Assembly (NCBI GenBank): GCA_040387755.1
Contig: JAZKDB010000002.1
Location: forward strand, 1,798,001-1,862,000
Length of the DNA stretch: 64,000 nucleotides
Origin: Rurimicrobium sp040387755
Lineage (GTDB): Bacteria; Bacteroidota; Bacteroidia; Chitinophagales; Chitinophagaceae
Direction of reading: 5' to 3'
The position numbers and the translations under genes were made by a program. Every line of letters starts with the position of its first letter. The first letter of the stretch is position 1. A model generated the notes under the pieces. It was not told where the DNA came from and searched no databases. It saw nothing but the letters and a program-made list of their open reading frames with translations. Of the stretch, positions 7,571 to 17,984 are shown piece by piece.

Positions 7571-9391
7571 CTAGTGCGATTCTTCACCAGGCCTTAATGG
7601 TGTGGTTTGAGGAATAAAATCATTTCCATTACCATCTTCACGATAATCATAAGCCCAACGATGAACCTCAGGAATATCGCCTTCCCAGTTACCATGTCCA
7701 GGGTTAATTGGAGTAGTCCATTCAAGAGTTGTAGAACCCCATGGGTTTTGTGTCGTTACTTTACGTCCTTTCCAGATACTTGCAAAGAAATTAAAGACGA
7801 ATATTAATTGTCCAAAGAAAACGATAATTACAACTATACTGATGAAAGCGTTTAAAGAACCGAAATTCTTGAAAGACTCCCAAGCACTGTAGTCATAGTA
7901 ACGACGAGGCATACCAGCTATTCCTTCATAGTGCATAGGCCAGAAAATAAGGTAAGCACCAATGAAAGTAATAAAGAAGTGGATATATGCCAATGGTTTG
8001 TTCATGAAACGTCCAAACATCTTCGGATACCAGTGGTAAATACCTGCAAACATACCAAAGAAGGCAGAAACTCCCATAACAATATGGAAATGCGCAACAA
8101 CAAAGTAAGTATCGTGTAAATGAATATCTAAAGCCGAGTTACCCAGAAATATACCTGTTAGACCACCTGAAATAAACAGAGAAACAAAACCTAAAGCAAA
8201 CATCATTGCTGGAGTAAATCTTAAATTACCTCTCCAGATTGTTGTCAACCAGTTGAAAACCTTAACGGCAGAAGGAACGGCAATAAGTAGTGTTAGCAAT
8301 ACAAAGATTGAGCCTAAGAACGGACTCATACCGGTAACAAACATATGATGCGCCCATACCAGAAAAGCTAATACAGTAATCCCGACTAATGAAATGATCA
8401 TTGCAAAGTATCCGAAGATCGGTTTACGACTATTTGTAGACAAAATCTCTGAAGCCATACCCATCCCAGGTAACATAATGATATAAACCTCAGGGTGACC
8501 CAGAAACCAAAATAAATGTTGATACAAAATAGCTGAACCTCCAACATTTGGTAATGCTTTACCGCCAATAAATATCTCAGAAAGATAGAATGATGTTCCA
8601 AAGCTGCGATCGAAAATTAACAATACGAAACCAGAGAATAGTACAGGGAACGAAAGGATACCCAAAACTGCGGTGAAGAATAAAGCCCAAATGGTAAGTG
8701 GCATACGCGTCATAGTCATGCCTTTAGTACGCATATTTAAGATAGTTGACACATAGTTCAAACCACCCAATAAAGACGAAACCACAAATAAAGCCATACT
8801 GGTAAGCCATAAATCCATACCTAATCCCGACCCCATTGAAGCTTCTTTTAGAGCACTGAGGGGCGGATAGGTAGTCCATCCTCCAGATGCGGGACCTGTT
8901 TGAATAAACAAAGAAACAAACATGATTACTCCGGCGATAAAGAAAAACCAATAAGAAAGCATATTCATAAAAGGAGATGCCATATCACGAGCTCCGATTT
9001 GAAGTGGGATTAACAGGTTGGCAAAGGTTCCGCTTAGACCAGCTGTTAATACAAAGAACACGAGAATAGTACCATGCATTGTTACCAAGGCATAATAAAA
9101 TTCAGGATCCAGTTTTCCTCCTTTTGCCCACTCTCCTAAAAACTTCTCCATAATAGGAAAAGTCTTATCAGGAAAACCTAACTGCAGACGGAAAAATACG
9201 GACATCAATGCACCGATAATTGCCCAGATGATACCAGTTATTAAAAATTGTTTAGCAATGACTTTATGGTCCTGACTAAAAATATATTTTGTTATGAAGT
9301 GCTGCTCGTGATGCTCATGGCCATGATGATGGTCATCTGCATGTATCGCGTGTGCTGCATGTGCTTCGTGTACTATTGCTTCGTTGCTCAT
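7571..9391 (-). CDS. coxA: Cytochrome c oxidase subunit I (heme-copper oxidase, A1 type)
   Basis: A 606-residue, 12-helix catalytic subunit. The heme a ligand lies in MHGTILVFF, the CuB/cross-link motif is GHPEVY (the HPEVY form is A1-type rather than the A2 SHPAVY form), and HDTYFVVAHFHIVMG carries the CuB, heme a3 and heme a histidines. It reduces O2 to water and pumps protons. The first 31 residues contain 11 histidines, an unusual extension before the first helix. It is the last gene of an eight-gene minus-strand operon. Subunits III and IV are not adjacent. The name ctaD is equally used. Confidence 0.96.
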   Translation of the reverse strand: MSNEAIVHEAHAAHAIHADDHHHGHEHHEQHFITKYIFSQDHKVIAKQFLITGIIWAIIGALMSVFFRLQLGFPDKTFPIMEKFLGEWAKGGKLDPEFYYALVTMHGTILVFFVLTAGLSGTFANLLIPLQIGARDMASPFMNMLSYWFFFIAGVIMFVSLFIQTGPASGGWTTYPPLSALKEASMGSGLGMDLWLTSMALFVVSSLLGGLNYVSTILNMRTKGMTMTRMPLTIWALFFTAVLGILSFPVLFSGFVLLIFDRSFGTSFYLSEIFIGGKALPNVGGSAILYQHLFWFLGHPEVYIIMLPGMGMASEILSTNSRKPIFGYFAMIISLVGITVLAFLVWAHHMFVTGMSPFLGSIFVLLTLLIAVPSAVKVFNWLTTIWRGNLRFTPAMMFALGFVSLFISGGLTGIFLGNSALDIHLHDTYFVVAHFHIVMGVSAFFGMFAGIYHWYPKMFGRFMNKPLAYIHFFITFIGAYLIFWPMHYEGIAGMPRRYYDYSAWESFKNFGSLNAFISIVVIIVFFGQLIFVFNFFASIWKGRKVTTQNPWGSTTLEWTTPINPGHGNWEGDIPEVHRWAYDYREDGNGNDFIPQTTPLRPGEESH

Positions 9392-9456
9392 TTTTTTTAA
9401 ATCTTATTTGTAACGTTGCTCTTAGAAGGGCAAAAATATGCTTAATTGTATCGAAA

Positions 9457-10500
9457 TTAGTTTTTAGCTACTGGAGCCTCGGTTGACTTTTTTGTTGAAT
9501 CTGCTACGGGAGATGCAGGTACAGCAGCAGGTGCAAAATACGCTGTTTGCTTGGCTAACCAAGCGTCATATTCCTCCTGTGTTTCAACAATAAGAGTGCC
9601 TCGCATAGAATAGTGACCTTTTCCACACATCTGATCGCAAGATAACTCGTAAACAAAGTTTGGGTTCTTGGTCATTTCCTTCATTTTAGCAGATGTAATA
9701 GTGGGTGTAAACCACATTGTGGTGGTAATACCTGGTACAGCATCCATTTTCAATCTGAAATGAGGAAGTCCTACATCATGAATCACATCCCTTGACCCAA
9801 TAATAAACTTGATAGGCTTGCCTACTACCATATGAATTTCACCATTTTGTGCAACGATATCATCAGCACTGGCTGGATCTTTTTCATTGATGCCTAAAAT
9901 ATTAGTTGCATCATTAATGTCTCTGAAATTCCTTTTGCCAAAAACATTGTCTTTACCAGGGTAACGGATAATCCAGTTAAATTGCTTACCAATTACTTCA
10001 ATAACAGCAGCATTTGCAGGGGCTGCAGAAGTAATATTCATCCAATTACGTAAACCAATAGCTACCAAAACAGCCATAACTATAGCAGGAACAGTCGTCC
10101 AGATTAACTCCAGTTTATTATTATGCGCCAAGAAATAAGAACTCTTAGTATCATCTGTTGATTTATATTTAAATGCAAACCAAAATAGAAGAACATGGGT
10201 GATAAAAAACACAATCCCTGTAACGATAATGGTTACTAAAAACATTGAATCATACGCTTCTCCTTCTTTAGAAGCAGAAGTAAGCATCAATTGTCCTTTT
10301 AGAGTATCGTGACAAAGCCAAATTGCATATAACCCAGACAAGAAAAACAACACTAAAAGCGTAGCCATTGTTTTATTCGTCTTTTTCTGACGCTCTCTTT
10401 CTGTTCCTCGCAATGAGGCTGCGTATTCACTTGCTTGTGCTATCTGGTAAACTATCATTAGCACCAGGAAAGTAATTGCTACTGTTATAAATATAGACAT
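9457..10500 (-). CDS. coxB: Cytochrome c oxidase subunit II (CuA subunit)
   Basis: A 347-residue protein with four N-terminal membrane helices, where two are usual; the extra pair covers residues 1-65. The cupredoxin domain carries the CuA site: CDQMCGKGHYSM gives both Cys, the His and the Met, and HDVGLPHFRLKMD supplies the first His. There is no C-terminal CxxCH, so this is not the caa3 type with a fused cytochrome c; electrons must come from ActA/ActE or a soluble carrier. It ends in a Pro/Ala-rich tail. It sits 64 bases downstream of actF and 65 bases upstream of coxA. Confidence 0.94.
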   Translation of the reverse strand: MSIFITVAITFLVLMIVYQIAQASEYAASLRGTERERQKKTNKTMATLLVLFFLSGLYAIWLCHDTLKGQLMLTSASKEGEAYDSMFLVTIIVTGIVFFITHVLLFWFAFKYKSTDDTKSSYFLAHNNKLELIWTTVPAIVMAVLVAIGLRNWMNITSAAPANAAVIEVIGKQFNWIIRYPGKDNVFGKRNFRDINDATNILGINEKDPASADDIVAQNGEIHMVVGKPIKFIIGSRDVIHDVGLPHFRLKMDAVPGITTTMWFTPTITSAKMKEMTKNPNFVYELSCDQMCGKGHYSMRGTLIVETQEEYDAWLAKQTAYFAPAAVPASPVADSTKKSTEAPVAKN

Positions 10501-10564
10501 CTTTTTAAATCACTTATGTTTACAAGTATTGTTTCTTTATTTCTATTAATCCTCTCAGCAATAA

Positions 10565-11785
10565 TTAACTGATATGAATTACTGTTTCTTTCAGCAATGG
10601 GTTATTGTGTGTAATCAGAGAGGCTTTTGACAATGTATTTGAAACTGTAAAAATCATCAATCCCACAAAGCCTGATAGAAGACCCAATTCGTACCAGCCA
10701 ATTGTCCAATGCTCACCAATAGGGCCCGGCATCATCATTTGGTAAAAATCCAACCAATGACCAAAAACGATAATCAATGCCATTGTTGTAACTGTAAAGT
10801 AATTTCTCTTACTTGGACGAGACATTAAAATAATCAAAGGCATGCAGAAATTGATAATAAATCCACCGTAAAACAAGATACTGTATGGGCCATGTTGACG
10901 AGTGATGAAGTATGTAGTTTCCTCAGGAATGTTGGCATACCATATCAACATGTACTGGGCAAACCATAAGTAAGTCCAAAATACTGATATAGCAAACATG
11001 AATTTACCTAAATCATGAATATGCTCTTTGTTAACGATGGTTAAATTACCATTGTTCTTAAGGTACACCACCCAAAGTAAAATCATCGACATACCACCTA
11101 CTAATGAGCTTGCAAAAACATACCAGCTAAACAAAGTTGAATACCAATGCGCATCAATACTCATAATCCAGATCCATGGTGTAGTACTCATCATAGTCAG
11201 AGCAAAAACAACCAAAAACAAAGCAGCCCAAATCATAAATTTGAAATAACCTTTGGTACTATTTTTAGGTGCAGACTCCTGAGCAATGGAAAGTGCTCTG
11301 AATTTACGGCCAAAGAAACCCCAAAGTGCAACAGTAACAACTGTAAAGCCTATTACCATACCTTTATTTAGGAAAGCACTTTTTCCCTCCAAAATCTTAT
11401 CACCATCAGGGTGAACCCAATGATAAATAGGATTGTGACCATGGTGATCTTTAAATACAAGGATTGTAAGAATAACTACTAGGGCAGCAATACTACCAAA
11501 TAACCATGCATTTGCACCAATAGCCTCCGGAACACGACGATAAGCTACTATCCAACCACCATGCGCCAGTGAAGAGGCTGCCTGAATAAATACGCTGATA
11601 ATTGCCAAAAAAGCAAAATAAACAGAGTTATGTAACAAGCCAGCCCAAAACCGAGTATGATCAGCGTCTGTGGAATGGTTGCCCATTAAGGTAAAGAAGG
11701 CAATAATTAGTGCCAAAACACCAACACCTATCAATACCAAACTGGTATTGCGTAAACGGGCCGGTACTTCAAAACGATCGTTCAT
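10565..11785 (-). CDS. actF: Alternative complex III subunit ActF (quinol-binding membrane subunit)
   Basis: A 406-residue integral membrane protein with about ten helices, belonging to the ActC/ActF branch related to NrfD/PsrC. It is recognised from position (between actE and coxB) and sequence features such as MLIWYANIPEETTYF and GHWLDFYQMMMPG. In ACIII, ActF mirrors ActC in the membrane; published structures place the quinol site mainly in ActC, with ActF suggested to take part in proton movement. Part of the act-cox operon. Confidence 0.92.
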   Translation of the reverse strand: MNDRFEVPARLRNTSLVLIGVGVLALIIAFFTLMGNHSTDADHTRFWAGLLHNSVYFAFLAIISVFIQAASSLAHGGWIVAYRRVPEAIGANAWLFGSIAALVVILTILVFKDHHGHNPIYHWVHPDGDKILEGKSAFLNKGMVIGFTVVTVALWGFFGRKFRALSIAQESAPKNSTKGYFKFMIWAALFLVVFALTMMSTTPWIWIMSIDAHWYSTLFSWYVFASSLVGGMSMILLWVVYLKNNGNLTIVNKEHIHDLGKFMFAISVFWTYLWFAQYMLIWYANIPEETTYFITRQHGPYSILFYGGFIINFCMPLIILMSRPSKRNYFTVTTMALIIVFGHWLDFYQMMMPGPIGEHWTIGWYELGLLSGFVGLMIFTVSNTLSKASLITHNNPLLKETVIHIS

Positions 11786-11834
11786 TTGTTCTTATTTATA
11801 AAATTCTTTAAAAAACTATCTCGGTAATTTTTGA

Positions 11835-12479
11835 TTATTTTTTTTCTTTAGCTACTGTATCAGCAACAATTGCAGTCTCCGAGGCAGATGTGGCTCCTAA
11901 AGTAAAAGGAGATCCGCCGTTTTCTGACTGAACCTTTTTAATATAGGCAATTACCTGCCAGCGTTGCTTTACATTCAATTGGCTGGAGTATGCACCCATT
12001 AAATTCTTACCATACTTCAAAGCGGCATACATTGTTCCAATAGGCATTGAAAGGTATTTCTCACCTTTAAAGTTTGCCGGCATTGCAGCAAATTTTCCAC
12101 TTGCATACAATGGACCGTTACCGTCAAGCTCTCCACCATGGCAAATACCACAATAAATCATGTACAAACGACCACCTTCTTTTATTTCTGCTTCGTTAAA
12201 TCTGTAACTTGTGGTTAATGCTTTATAAGCATTTGTGTCTCCTTCAACCAAATGATCGGGCAAGTCATGGCCTACTGCAATAGTACCCTTTGTAGGCACA
12301 CGGCTGGTTTGTCCATCAGCAAAATTTGGATTGCTTGTGTAGGCGTCATATGCTCGGGAATAGGTCATATCCGGGGCATAAATTTTGCCTGGATTGCGAC
12401 GCATATTACCACTGTTGCAAGACATCAAACCCACACTTGCCAAAAGGCTTGCTACTACTATGCTTCGGGTCTTATTCAT
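11835..12479 (-). CDS. actE: Alternative complex III subunit ActE (mono-heme cytochrome c lipoprotein)
   Basis: A 214-residue protein with a lipoprotein signal (SVGLMSC, Cys at residue 21) and one heme c motif, CGICHG, near residue 110, followed by the GTMYAALKYGKNLMGAY region that would carry the axial Met. It is a periplasmic, membrane-anchored cytochrome that in ACIII receives electrons from the ActA hemes. It lies 61 bases after actD and 50 before actF. Confidence 0.93.
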   Translation of the reverse strand: MNKTRSIVVASLLASVGLMSCNSGNMRRNPGKIYAPDMTYSRAYDAYTSNPNFADGQTSRVPTKGTIAVGHDLPDHLVEGDTNAYKALTTSYRFNEAEIKEGGRLYMIYCGICHGGELDGNGPLYASGKFAAMPANFKGEKYLSMPIGTMYAALKYGKNLMGAYSSQLNVKQRWQVIAYIKKVQSENGGSPFTLGATSASETAIVADTVAKEKK

Positions 12480-12539
12480 AATATTATTTAAAAAATCTTT
12501 TGTCTTAATGTTGTCTTTGAAAATATATTCCCAAAAAAA

Positions 12540-13115
12540 TTATTTTGCCAATTCGTACGTTTCTTCTTCATCCCAACGTCCATACCACCAACCTTCTTCG
12601 GCAATTTGAACATTTGTTTCCACAGCACCCGTTGTTCCTAAAAAAGCAAGAGCTTCCTGCTCAGATGTATGGTCATTTAATTCAAGTACTAATACAAAAT
12701 AATCGTCGGTTTGGCGTGGGTGAAAGATGTGCTTCTTAACGCCTGGCATTATCTGATTGAGATAACAATAAGTCAATACCATACCTACTGCGGCAAACAA
12801 TACGGTAAGTTCGAATACGATTGGCATAAATGCAGGTAAAGACCAATTGGGCTTACCACCAAAGTTGATTGGCCAGTCTGAGGTAAAAATCCAGGACATA
12901 AAGCCAACAGCTGTACTTGTACCCGTAAGACCAAAGATAAAACCTGCAACATGCAAATCTGTTTCTTTTAAACCCATTGCTACATCCAATCCATGAACAG
13001 GAAAAGGAGTATAAACATCATGCAATTTGTAACCGCTGTGGCGAACCTTATCTACAGCAGGAAACAATGTATCCTCTGTATCGTAGCAAGCAACCGCAAA
13101 TTTCTTTATAGCCAT
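12540..13115 (-). CDS. actD: Alternative complex III subunit ActD (DUF3341)
   Basis: A 191-residue protein with two central helices (about residues 57-80 and 95-122) and soluble ends, matching DUF3341/ActD. The HDVYTPFPVHGLD segment near residue 35 is characteristic of the family. ActD is a peripheral membrane subunit of ACIII with no cofactor. It lies 68 bases downstream of actC. Confidence 0.92.
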   Translation of the reverse strand: MAIKKFAVACYDTEDTLFPAVDKVRHSGYKLHDVYTPFPVHGLDVAMGLKETDLHVAGFIFGLTGTSTAVGFMSWIFTSDWPINFGGKPNWSLPAFMPIVFELTVLFAAVGMVLTYCYLNQIMPGVKKHIFHPRQTDDYFVLVLELNDHTSEQEALAFLGTTGAVETNVQIAEEGWWYGRWDEEETYELAK

Positions 13116-13182
13116 TTTAATATTAATTCTTAAATGAATAATGAAAAGTGAATTCTAATTCTTCTTTTCTAATTTTATTTAT

Positions 13183-14613
13183 TTAGTGATGACTGTTCTC
13201 GTGAACAAACTCTTCAATAGTTTTCTCATCTTCCTTAGCCATTTCTTTCTTATAGTTATCGCCAGAAGTTTTCAAAACAAACTTAATCTCCGCTACCGCT
13301 ACAACAGGGAAATACTTGGCGAATAAGAAGAAGCAAGTGAAGAACAATCCAAAAGTTCCGATGTAGAAACCAACCTCTGGCCAGGTAGGGCTATAATAAG
13401 TCCAGCTACCTGGAAGATAATCTCTGTACAAAGACGTTACGATAATTACAAAACGTTCAAACCACATACCGATATTCACCACGATTGACATAATAAACGT
13501 AAATGGAATATTACGACGAAGCTTTTTGAACCAGAATAACTGTGGCGAAACCACGTTACATGTCATCATCGCCCAATAACTCCACCAATAAGGACCAATA
13601 ATACGCCAGTTAAACGCATCCTGCTCATAAACTACCTGACTGTACCATGCCATGAACAATTCTGTCAAATATGCTACACCCACAATAGAACCAGTCAAAA
13701 CAATTACTTTATTCATTGCCTCAATATGACCAAGAGTAATGTACTCTTCGAGACCAAGAATTTTACGAACCAAAATCAACAAGGTTTGCACCATCGCAAA
13801 ACCAGAGAAAATCGCTCCCGCAACAAAGTAAGGTGGGAAGATGGTTGTATGCCAACCGGGAATTACAGATGTGGCGAAGTCAAAGGATACAATCGTGTGT
13901 ACAGAAAGTACCAATGGTGTAGACAAACCTGCAAGTACCAAAGAAAGTGATTCGAAACGCTGCCAGTTTTTAGCAGTACCCGTCCAGCCAAAAGAGGCTA
14001 AACCATAAGCACGTTTGCGAAATTTAGTTTTTGCACGGTCACGGATTGTTGCAAAGTCGGGAACAAGACCGGAATACCAGAATAAAAGGGAAACAGTAAA
14101 GTAAGTAGAAATCGCAAATACGTCCCAAAGAAGTGCTGAGTTGAAATTTGGCCAAAGAGGACCGCGGGTATTAGGATAAGGCAATACATACATTGCATCC
14201 CAAACACGACCCATATGGAATATCGGGAACTGACCCGCGCACATTACCGCAAAAATGGTCATTGCCTCAGCAGCACGGTTTACACCGGTACGCCATCCCT
14301 GACGAAAGATTAAAAGGATTGCAGAAATCAGTGTTCCGGCGTGACCAATACCTACCCACCATACGAAGTTGGTGATATCCCAACCCCAACCTACAGTGCG
14401 GTTAATACCCCAGACACCAATACCAAAATAGACCTCCCAAAAAACAGAGAATGCTCCGAAACCTAAGAGTATCAAGGAAATAAAAAATCCTACATACCAC
14501 ATTTGGCCCGGCTTCTTTTCAATTGGGCTTACAATATCCTCGGTTACTTGGCGATAGGTTTTATTCCCATCAACCAATGGTTCTCGAACTATGGATTCGT
14601 ACTTTAAGTGCAT
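13183..14613 (-). CDS. actC: Alternative complex III subunit ActC (NrfD/PsrC-like quinol-binding subunit)
   Basis: A 476-residue protein with about ten transmembrane helices. Conserved ActC segments include VWWVGIGHAGTLISAILL, HMGRVWDAMYVLPYPNTRGPLWPNF and MWFERFVIIVTSLYRDYLP. In ACIII structures ActC holds the quinol oxidation site next to the ActB iron-sulfur clusters. The N-terminus (MHLKYESIVREPLVDG) and the His-rich C-terminus (ENSHH) face the cytoplasm. It lies 84 bases after actB. Confidence 0.95.
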   Translation of the reverse strand: MHLKYESIVREPLVDGNKTYRQVTEDIVSPIEKKPGQMWYVGFFISLILLGFGAFSVFWEVYFGIGVWGINRTVGWGWDITNFVWWVGIGHAGTLISAILLIFRQGWRTGVNRAAEAMTIFAVMCAGQFPIFHMGRVWDAMYVLPYPNTRGPLWPNFNSALLWDVFAISTYFTVSLLFWYSGLVPDFATIRDRAKTKFRKRAYGLASFGWTGTAKNWQRFESLSLVLAGLSTPLVLSVHTIVSFDFATSVIPGWHTTIFPPYFVAGAIFSGFAMVQTLLILVRKILGLEEYITLGHIEAMNKVIVLTGSIVGVAYLTELFMAWYSQVVYEQDAFNWRIIGPYWWSYWAMMTCNVVSPQLFWFKKLRRNIPFTFIMSIVVNIGMWFERFVIIVTSLYRDYLPGSWTYYSPTWPEVGFYIGTFGLFFTCFFLFAKYFPVVAVAEIKFVLKTSGDNYKKEMAKEDEKTIEEFVHENSHH

Positions 14614-14697
14614 AATTGCTTTGTTATTTTTTAATCGCAGGCTCTATTACTAAATACTGCTTAATCAATGTGTGCTAAAATATTCTTATTCTAAAAA

Positions 14698-17600
14698 CTA
14701 GGAAATCAATTTGCTTTTGTTGATCATCAAATCTTCTTTGCTGCCAGCAGTAACTTTATCGGAGTTTCTGATTTTTGCAAGGTAGTTGACGTTTGGCAGT
14801 ACGTGCAATTGCTCCAACACATAGAACATACGTTCTTTGTCTTCACTATGACGCAGTTTGTAAATCTCACTTTCAGGGTCGTTAGCATTACCAAACTTGA
14901 TACTATTAGAAGCACATGCTTGTTGACATGCAGTACGAACTGCACCATCTTTCAATGGTTCTCCTGCCTTTTTAGCCTCTAACTTACCTGCCTGTAAGCG
15001 CTGAACGCAGAATGAACATTTTTCCATTACACCGCGACTACGCACTGTAACATCGGGATTCAACACCATACGGGTCAAATCATCATTCATATCATCACGA
15101 CGATCATCTTCGTACAAGTTATCATCGAAGCAATCTGCTCCATTCCAATCCATCCAGTTAAAGTGACGAACTTTATAAGGACAGTTATTTGCACAATATT
15201 TAGTACCAATACAACGGTTGTACGTCATTTGGTTCAATCCTTCAGAACTATGACTTGTTGCATTAACAGGACAAACGTTTTCACAAGGAGCGTTGTCACA
15301 ATGTTGACACATCATTGGCTGGAATACTGTTTGAACGCTATCCGGATCATTTGGATTACCGCTGAAATAGCGATCGATACGAATCCAATGCATTTCCTGA
15401 GCTTTCAAAACGTGTGTCTTACCTACAACAGAAATATTATTCTCTGCCTGACAGGCAATAACACAGGCAGCACAACCGGTACAGGTATTCAAATCGATTG
15501 ACATACCCCAATGAATTGCTTCATGGCTTGGTTTTTCAGTATGATCAGGGTAAAGTGTTCCTTCATCTCTGAATTTCTCTTCCATCTCAGGATCATAACC
15601 TTTTGAAGGAGCATCATGATGTTCCCAAGGCTTGGTCGTGTAATGACCGATAGCTTCATAACGCTCTCTGAGTAAAGCTTCCGGATCTTTAGAGAATTCG
15701 TCAAGTGTATATTCGTGGATAATAGGACGACCTTCATAGCTATGATGCGTTTGCGTAATAGCCACTTCATGACGTGAATTATCCGGAGTGATTTTTATTG
15801 TTGAATTAGTATACTCAAACGTTTGACTGGCAGCATTGAAACTTACAAATGGGAAAGCATTTTTACCCCCTACCAATTTGCCGTTTTTATCAACACCACT
15901 TGCTGCAGCGCGTCCTACACCTTTGTCGCGACCATAACCAAATGCTACAGCAACAACATCATTGTGCATACCAGGCACTACTACTATAGGTAATAATAAC
16001 TCTTTACCGTTCCAAGTAATTTTTGCTTGCTTCTTATTGGCTTCAACTTCAGTGATAGAAGTCAATTCAGCGTCAAACTTTTCTTTTGCTGTCTTAGGAG
16101 ACATACAAATGTAGTTGTCCCATGTAGCCTTAGTAATCGGGTCAGGCATTTCCTGAAGCCAAGGATTATTACTCCAGGCTCCACCTTTACCGATAGCAAT
16201 ATTTGGATATAATACCAATTCGATTTCAGAAGCTTTTGGAGCAGATTGAATTGCTGCCATTGCGCCAGCTACATTACCGCTGAATGCTGCACCTGAAATT
16301 GTTATTGTTGTTGGCTCATAAACACCATCCTGCAAGGCTTTATCGAATGCTGTCTGTCCGCCCAATTTGCCGGTCCAGTAGTTATTCCATATTTCCTGAT
16401 AAGTAGCAGATTCTCCAGCCCAAGTCAACAAACTGTCTTGAAAAGCACGGGTTTTGAACAGAGGAGCTATCGATGGCTGAATGAAACTGTAATGACCGGT
16501 TTTAGGTTCAGCATCACCCCAGCTTTCCAACCAATGATTATCAGGAGTAACAATTGTAGATTTCTGCGCTGTTTCATCCATTCTGTCTGCAAAAGAAACA
16601 GAAAGAGCTACTTTAGCAAGACCGCTGACAAACTTGTCAGACTCACAGTAATCATAAACAGGGTTAACATCATGCATCAATAAAGCGCCTACTTTATCAG
16701 CGTTCATATCAGCAACAAGAGCAACCATATCGGCATCAATACCTTGTTTGTAATTACTTTCTACAGACCAGTTGATGGTAGTACCCACAGCACCGATAGC
16801 ACTGTTGATTGCATTTACCAGAACCTGAATATTTTTATCATTGCTTCCGCAAACTACCAAGCCATTTCCTTTTTTAAGGTCGGCTGCAGCTTTGCTGAGC
16901 ATTTCATTCAAATTTTTGCTTGCCAGATTAGGAGCAGTACCATTTGCTACCAAAGCATATAACGCAGACGCTACAGAACCTAACTCAGAGGGGCGGCAAG
17001 TAGCACGATAATCTGCAGCTGCACCTGAAATTGTATGTGTTGGTTCAATTTGATAATGGCGGGACATGCTCAAATTCTTCGCAGTTACCTGACGACCAGA
17101 ACTATATTGCTTTGCAAACTCTATTGGAGATAACCAAGTACCCAAGAAATCAGCATTAAGGCTGACAATTGTTTTGGCTTTATCAAAATGGTATGAAGGT
17201 AACGAGCGTTTGCCATAGCTTTCTGCATTGGCCAGCAACATACCTGAATAAGAAATAGAATCGTAGGTAACGTGCTTTGCATTTGGATATTTTGCCAAAA
17301 ACTTAGCAACAACTTCTTTTGTAGTAGGGCTTAAAATCGTAGATGTAAGCAAATAGACTTGCTTTCCTCCAGCGGCAGCCAAACCATCTTTAACTATTTT
17401 GTCAATATTGCTAAAGGTAGTTTCCTTGCTATTAGCTAATGGTTGACGAAGGCGTGTTTTATCATAAAGGTTAAGAACCGCTGCCTGCACTCTTGCCGAA
17501 GTAGAACCTCCGGTAATAGAAGATTTTGGATTGCCATCCAATTTGATCGGACGGCCTTCACGTGTTTTCACCACTACTGCACAATAATCTCCACCATCTA

Positions 17601-17886
17601 CAAAAGATGAGGCATAATAATTGGCAATACCAGGCTGAATATCTTCTGGCTTTATTGCATAAGGAATTACCTTACGAACAGGCATTTCGCAACTTGCAGC
17701 TACCATAGCAGCTGCAGTGCTGAAGCCTAAAAACTTAAGGAAATCACGACGGGGTGTTTCTGCCTGCAGCAATCCGCCACTTATATCAAACGGCAAATCT
17801 TCTTTAAACTCATTGGCAACAACCTGTTGATGTTCAGGTGTTTCGTTAAGTTCTTCAAGACCTTTCCAATATTTTTTCTGACTCAT
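14698..17886 (-). CDS. actB: Alternative complex III subunit ActB (molybdopterin-fold plus Fe-S protein)
   Basis: A 1062-residue fusion. A twin-arginine motif (RRDFLKFLGF, residues 46-55) and AASCEMP form a Tat lipoprotein signal. Residues of about 60-770 resemble a molybdopterin oxidoreductase that in ACIII carries no molybdenum. Residues of about 790-1010 hold four cysteine clusters: CTGCAACVIAC, CQHCDNAPCENVC, CIGTKYCANNCP and CSFCVQR plus CQQAC. These fit three 4Fe-4S and one 3Fe-4S, which pass electrons from quinol toward ActA hemes. It is the largest gene of the operon. Confidence 0.96.
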   Translation of the reverse strand: MSQKKYWKGLEELNETPEHQQVVANEFKEDLPFDISGGLLQAETPRRDFLKFLGFSTAAAMVAASCEMPVRKVIPYAIKPEDIQPGIANYYASSFVDGGDYCAVVVKTREGRPIKLDGNPKSSITGGSTSARVQAAVLNLYDKTRLRQPLANSKETTFSNIDKIVKDGLAAAGGKQVYLLTSTILSPTTKEVVAKFLAKYPNAKHVTYDSISYSGMLLANAESYGKRSLPSYHFDKAKTIVSLNADFLGTWLSPIEFAKQYSSGRQVTAKNLSMSRHYQIEPTHTISGAAADYRATCRPSELGSVASALYALVANGTAPNLASKNLNEMLSKAAADLKKGNGLVVCGSNDKNIQVLVNAINSAIGAVGTTINWSVESNYKQGIDADMVALVADMNADKVGALLMHDVNPVYDYCESDKFVSGLAKVALSVSFADRMDETAQKSTIVTPDNHWLESWGDAEPKTGHYSFIQPSIAPLFKTRAFQDSLLTWAGESATYQEIWNNYWTGKLGGQTAFDKALQDGVYEPTTITISGAAFSGNVAGAMAAIQSAPKASEIELVLYPNIAIGKGGAWSNNPWLQEMPDPITKATWDNYICMSPKTAKEKFDAELTSITEVEANKKQAKITWNGKELLLPIVVVPGMHNDVVAVAFGYGRDKGVGRAAASGVDKNGKLVGGKNAFPFVSFNAASQTFEYTNSTIKITPDNSRHEVAITQTHHSYEGRPIIHEYTLDEFSKDPEALLRERYEAIGHYTTKPWEHHDAPSKGYDPEMEEKFRDEGTLYPDHTEKPSHEAIHWGMSIDLNTCTGCAACVIACQAENNISVVGKTHVLKAQEMHWIRIDRYFSGNPNDPDSVQTVFQPMMCQHCDNAPCENVCPVNATSHSSEGLNQMTYNRCIGTKYCANNCPYKVRHFNWMDWNGADCFDDNLYEDDRRDDMNDDLTRMVLNPDVTVRSRGVMEKCSFCVQRLQAGKLEAKKAGEPLKDGAVRTACQQACASNSIKFGNANDPESEIYKLRHSEDKERMFYVLEQLHVLPNVNYLAKIRNSDKVTAGSKEDLMINKSKLIS

Positions 17887-17984
17887 ACTATTTTTTACAA
17901 ATTAGCGGATAAGTGTTTGGTTTAACTTTTCGCTTTTTGAACAAATATTTTATTAATCGTTTTCTATCTTAATAACAATTGATA

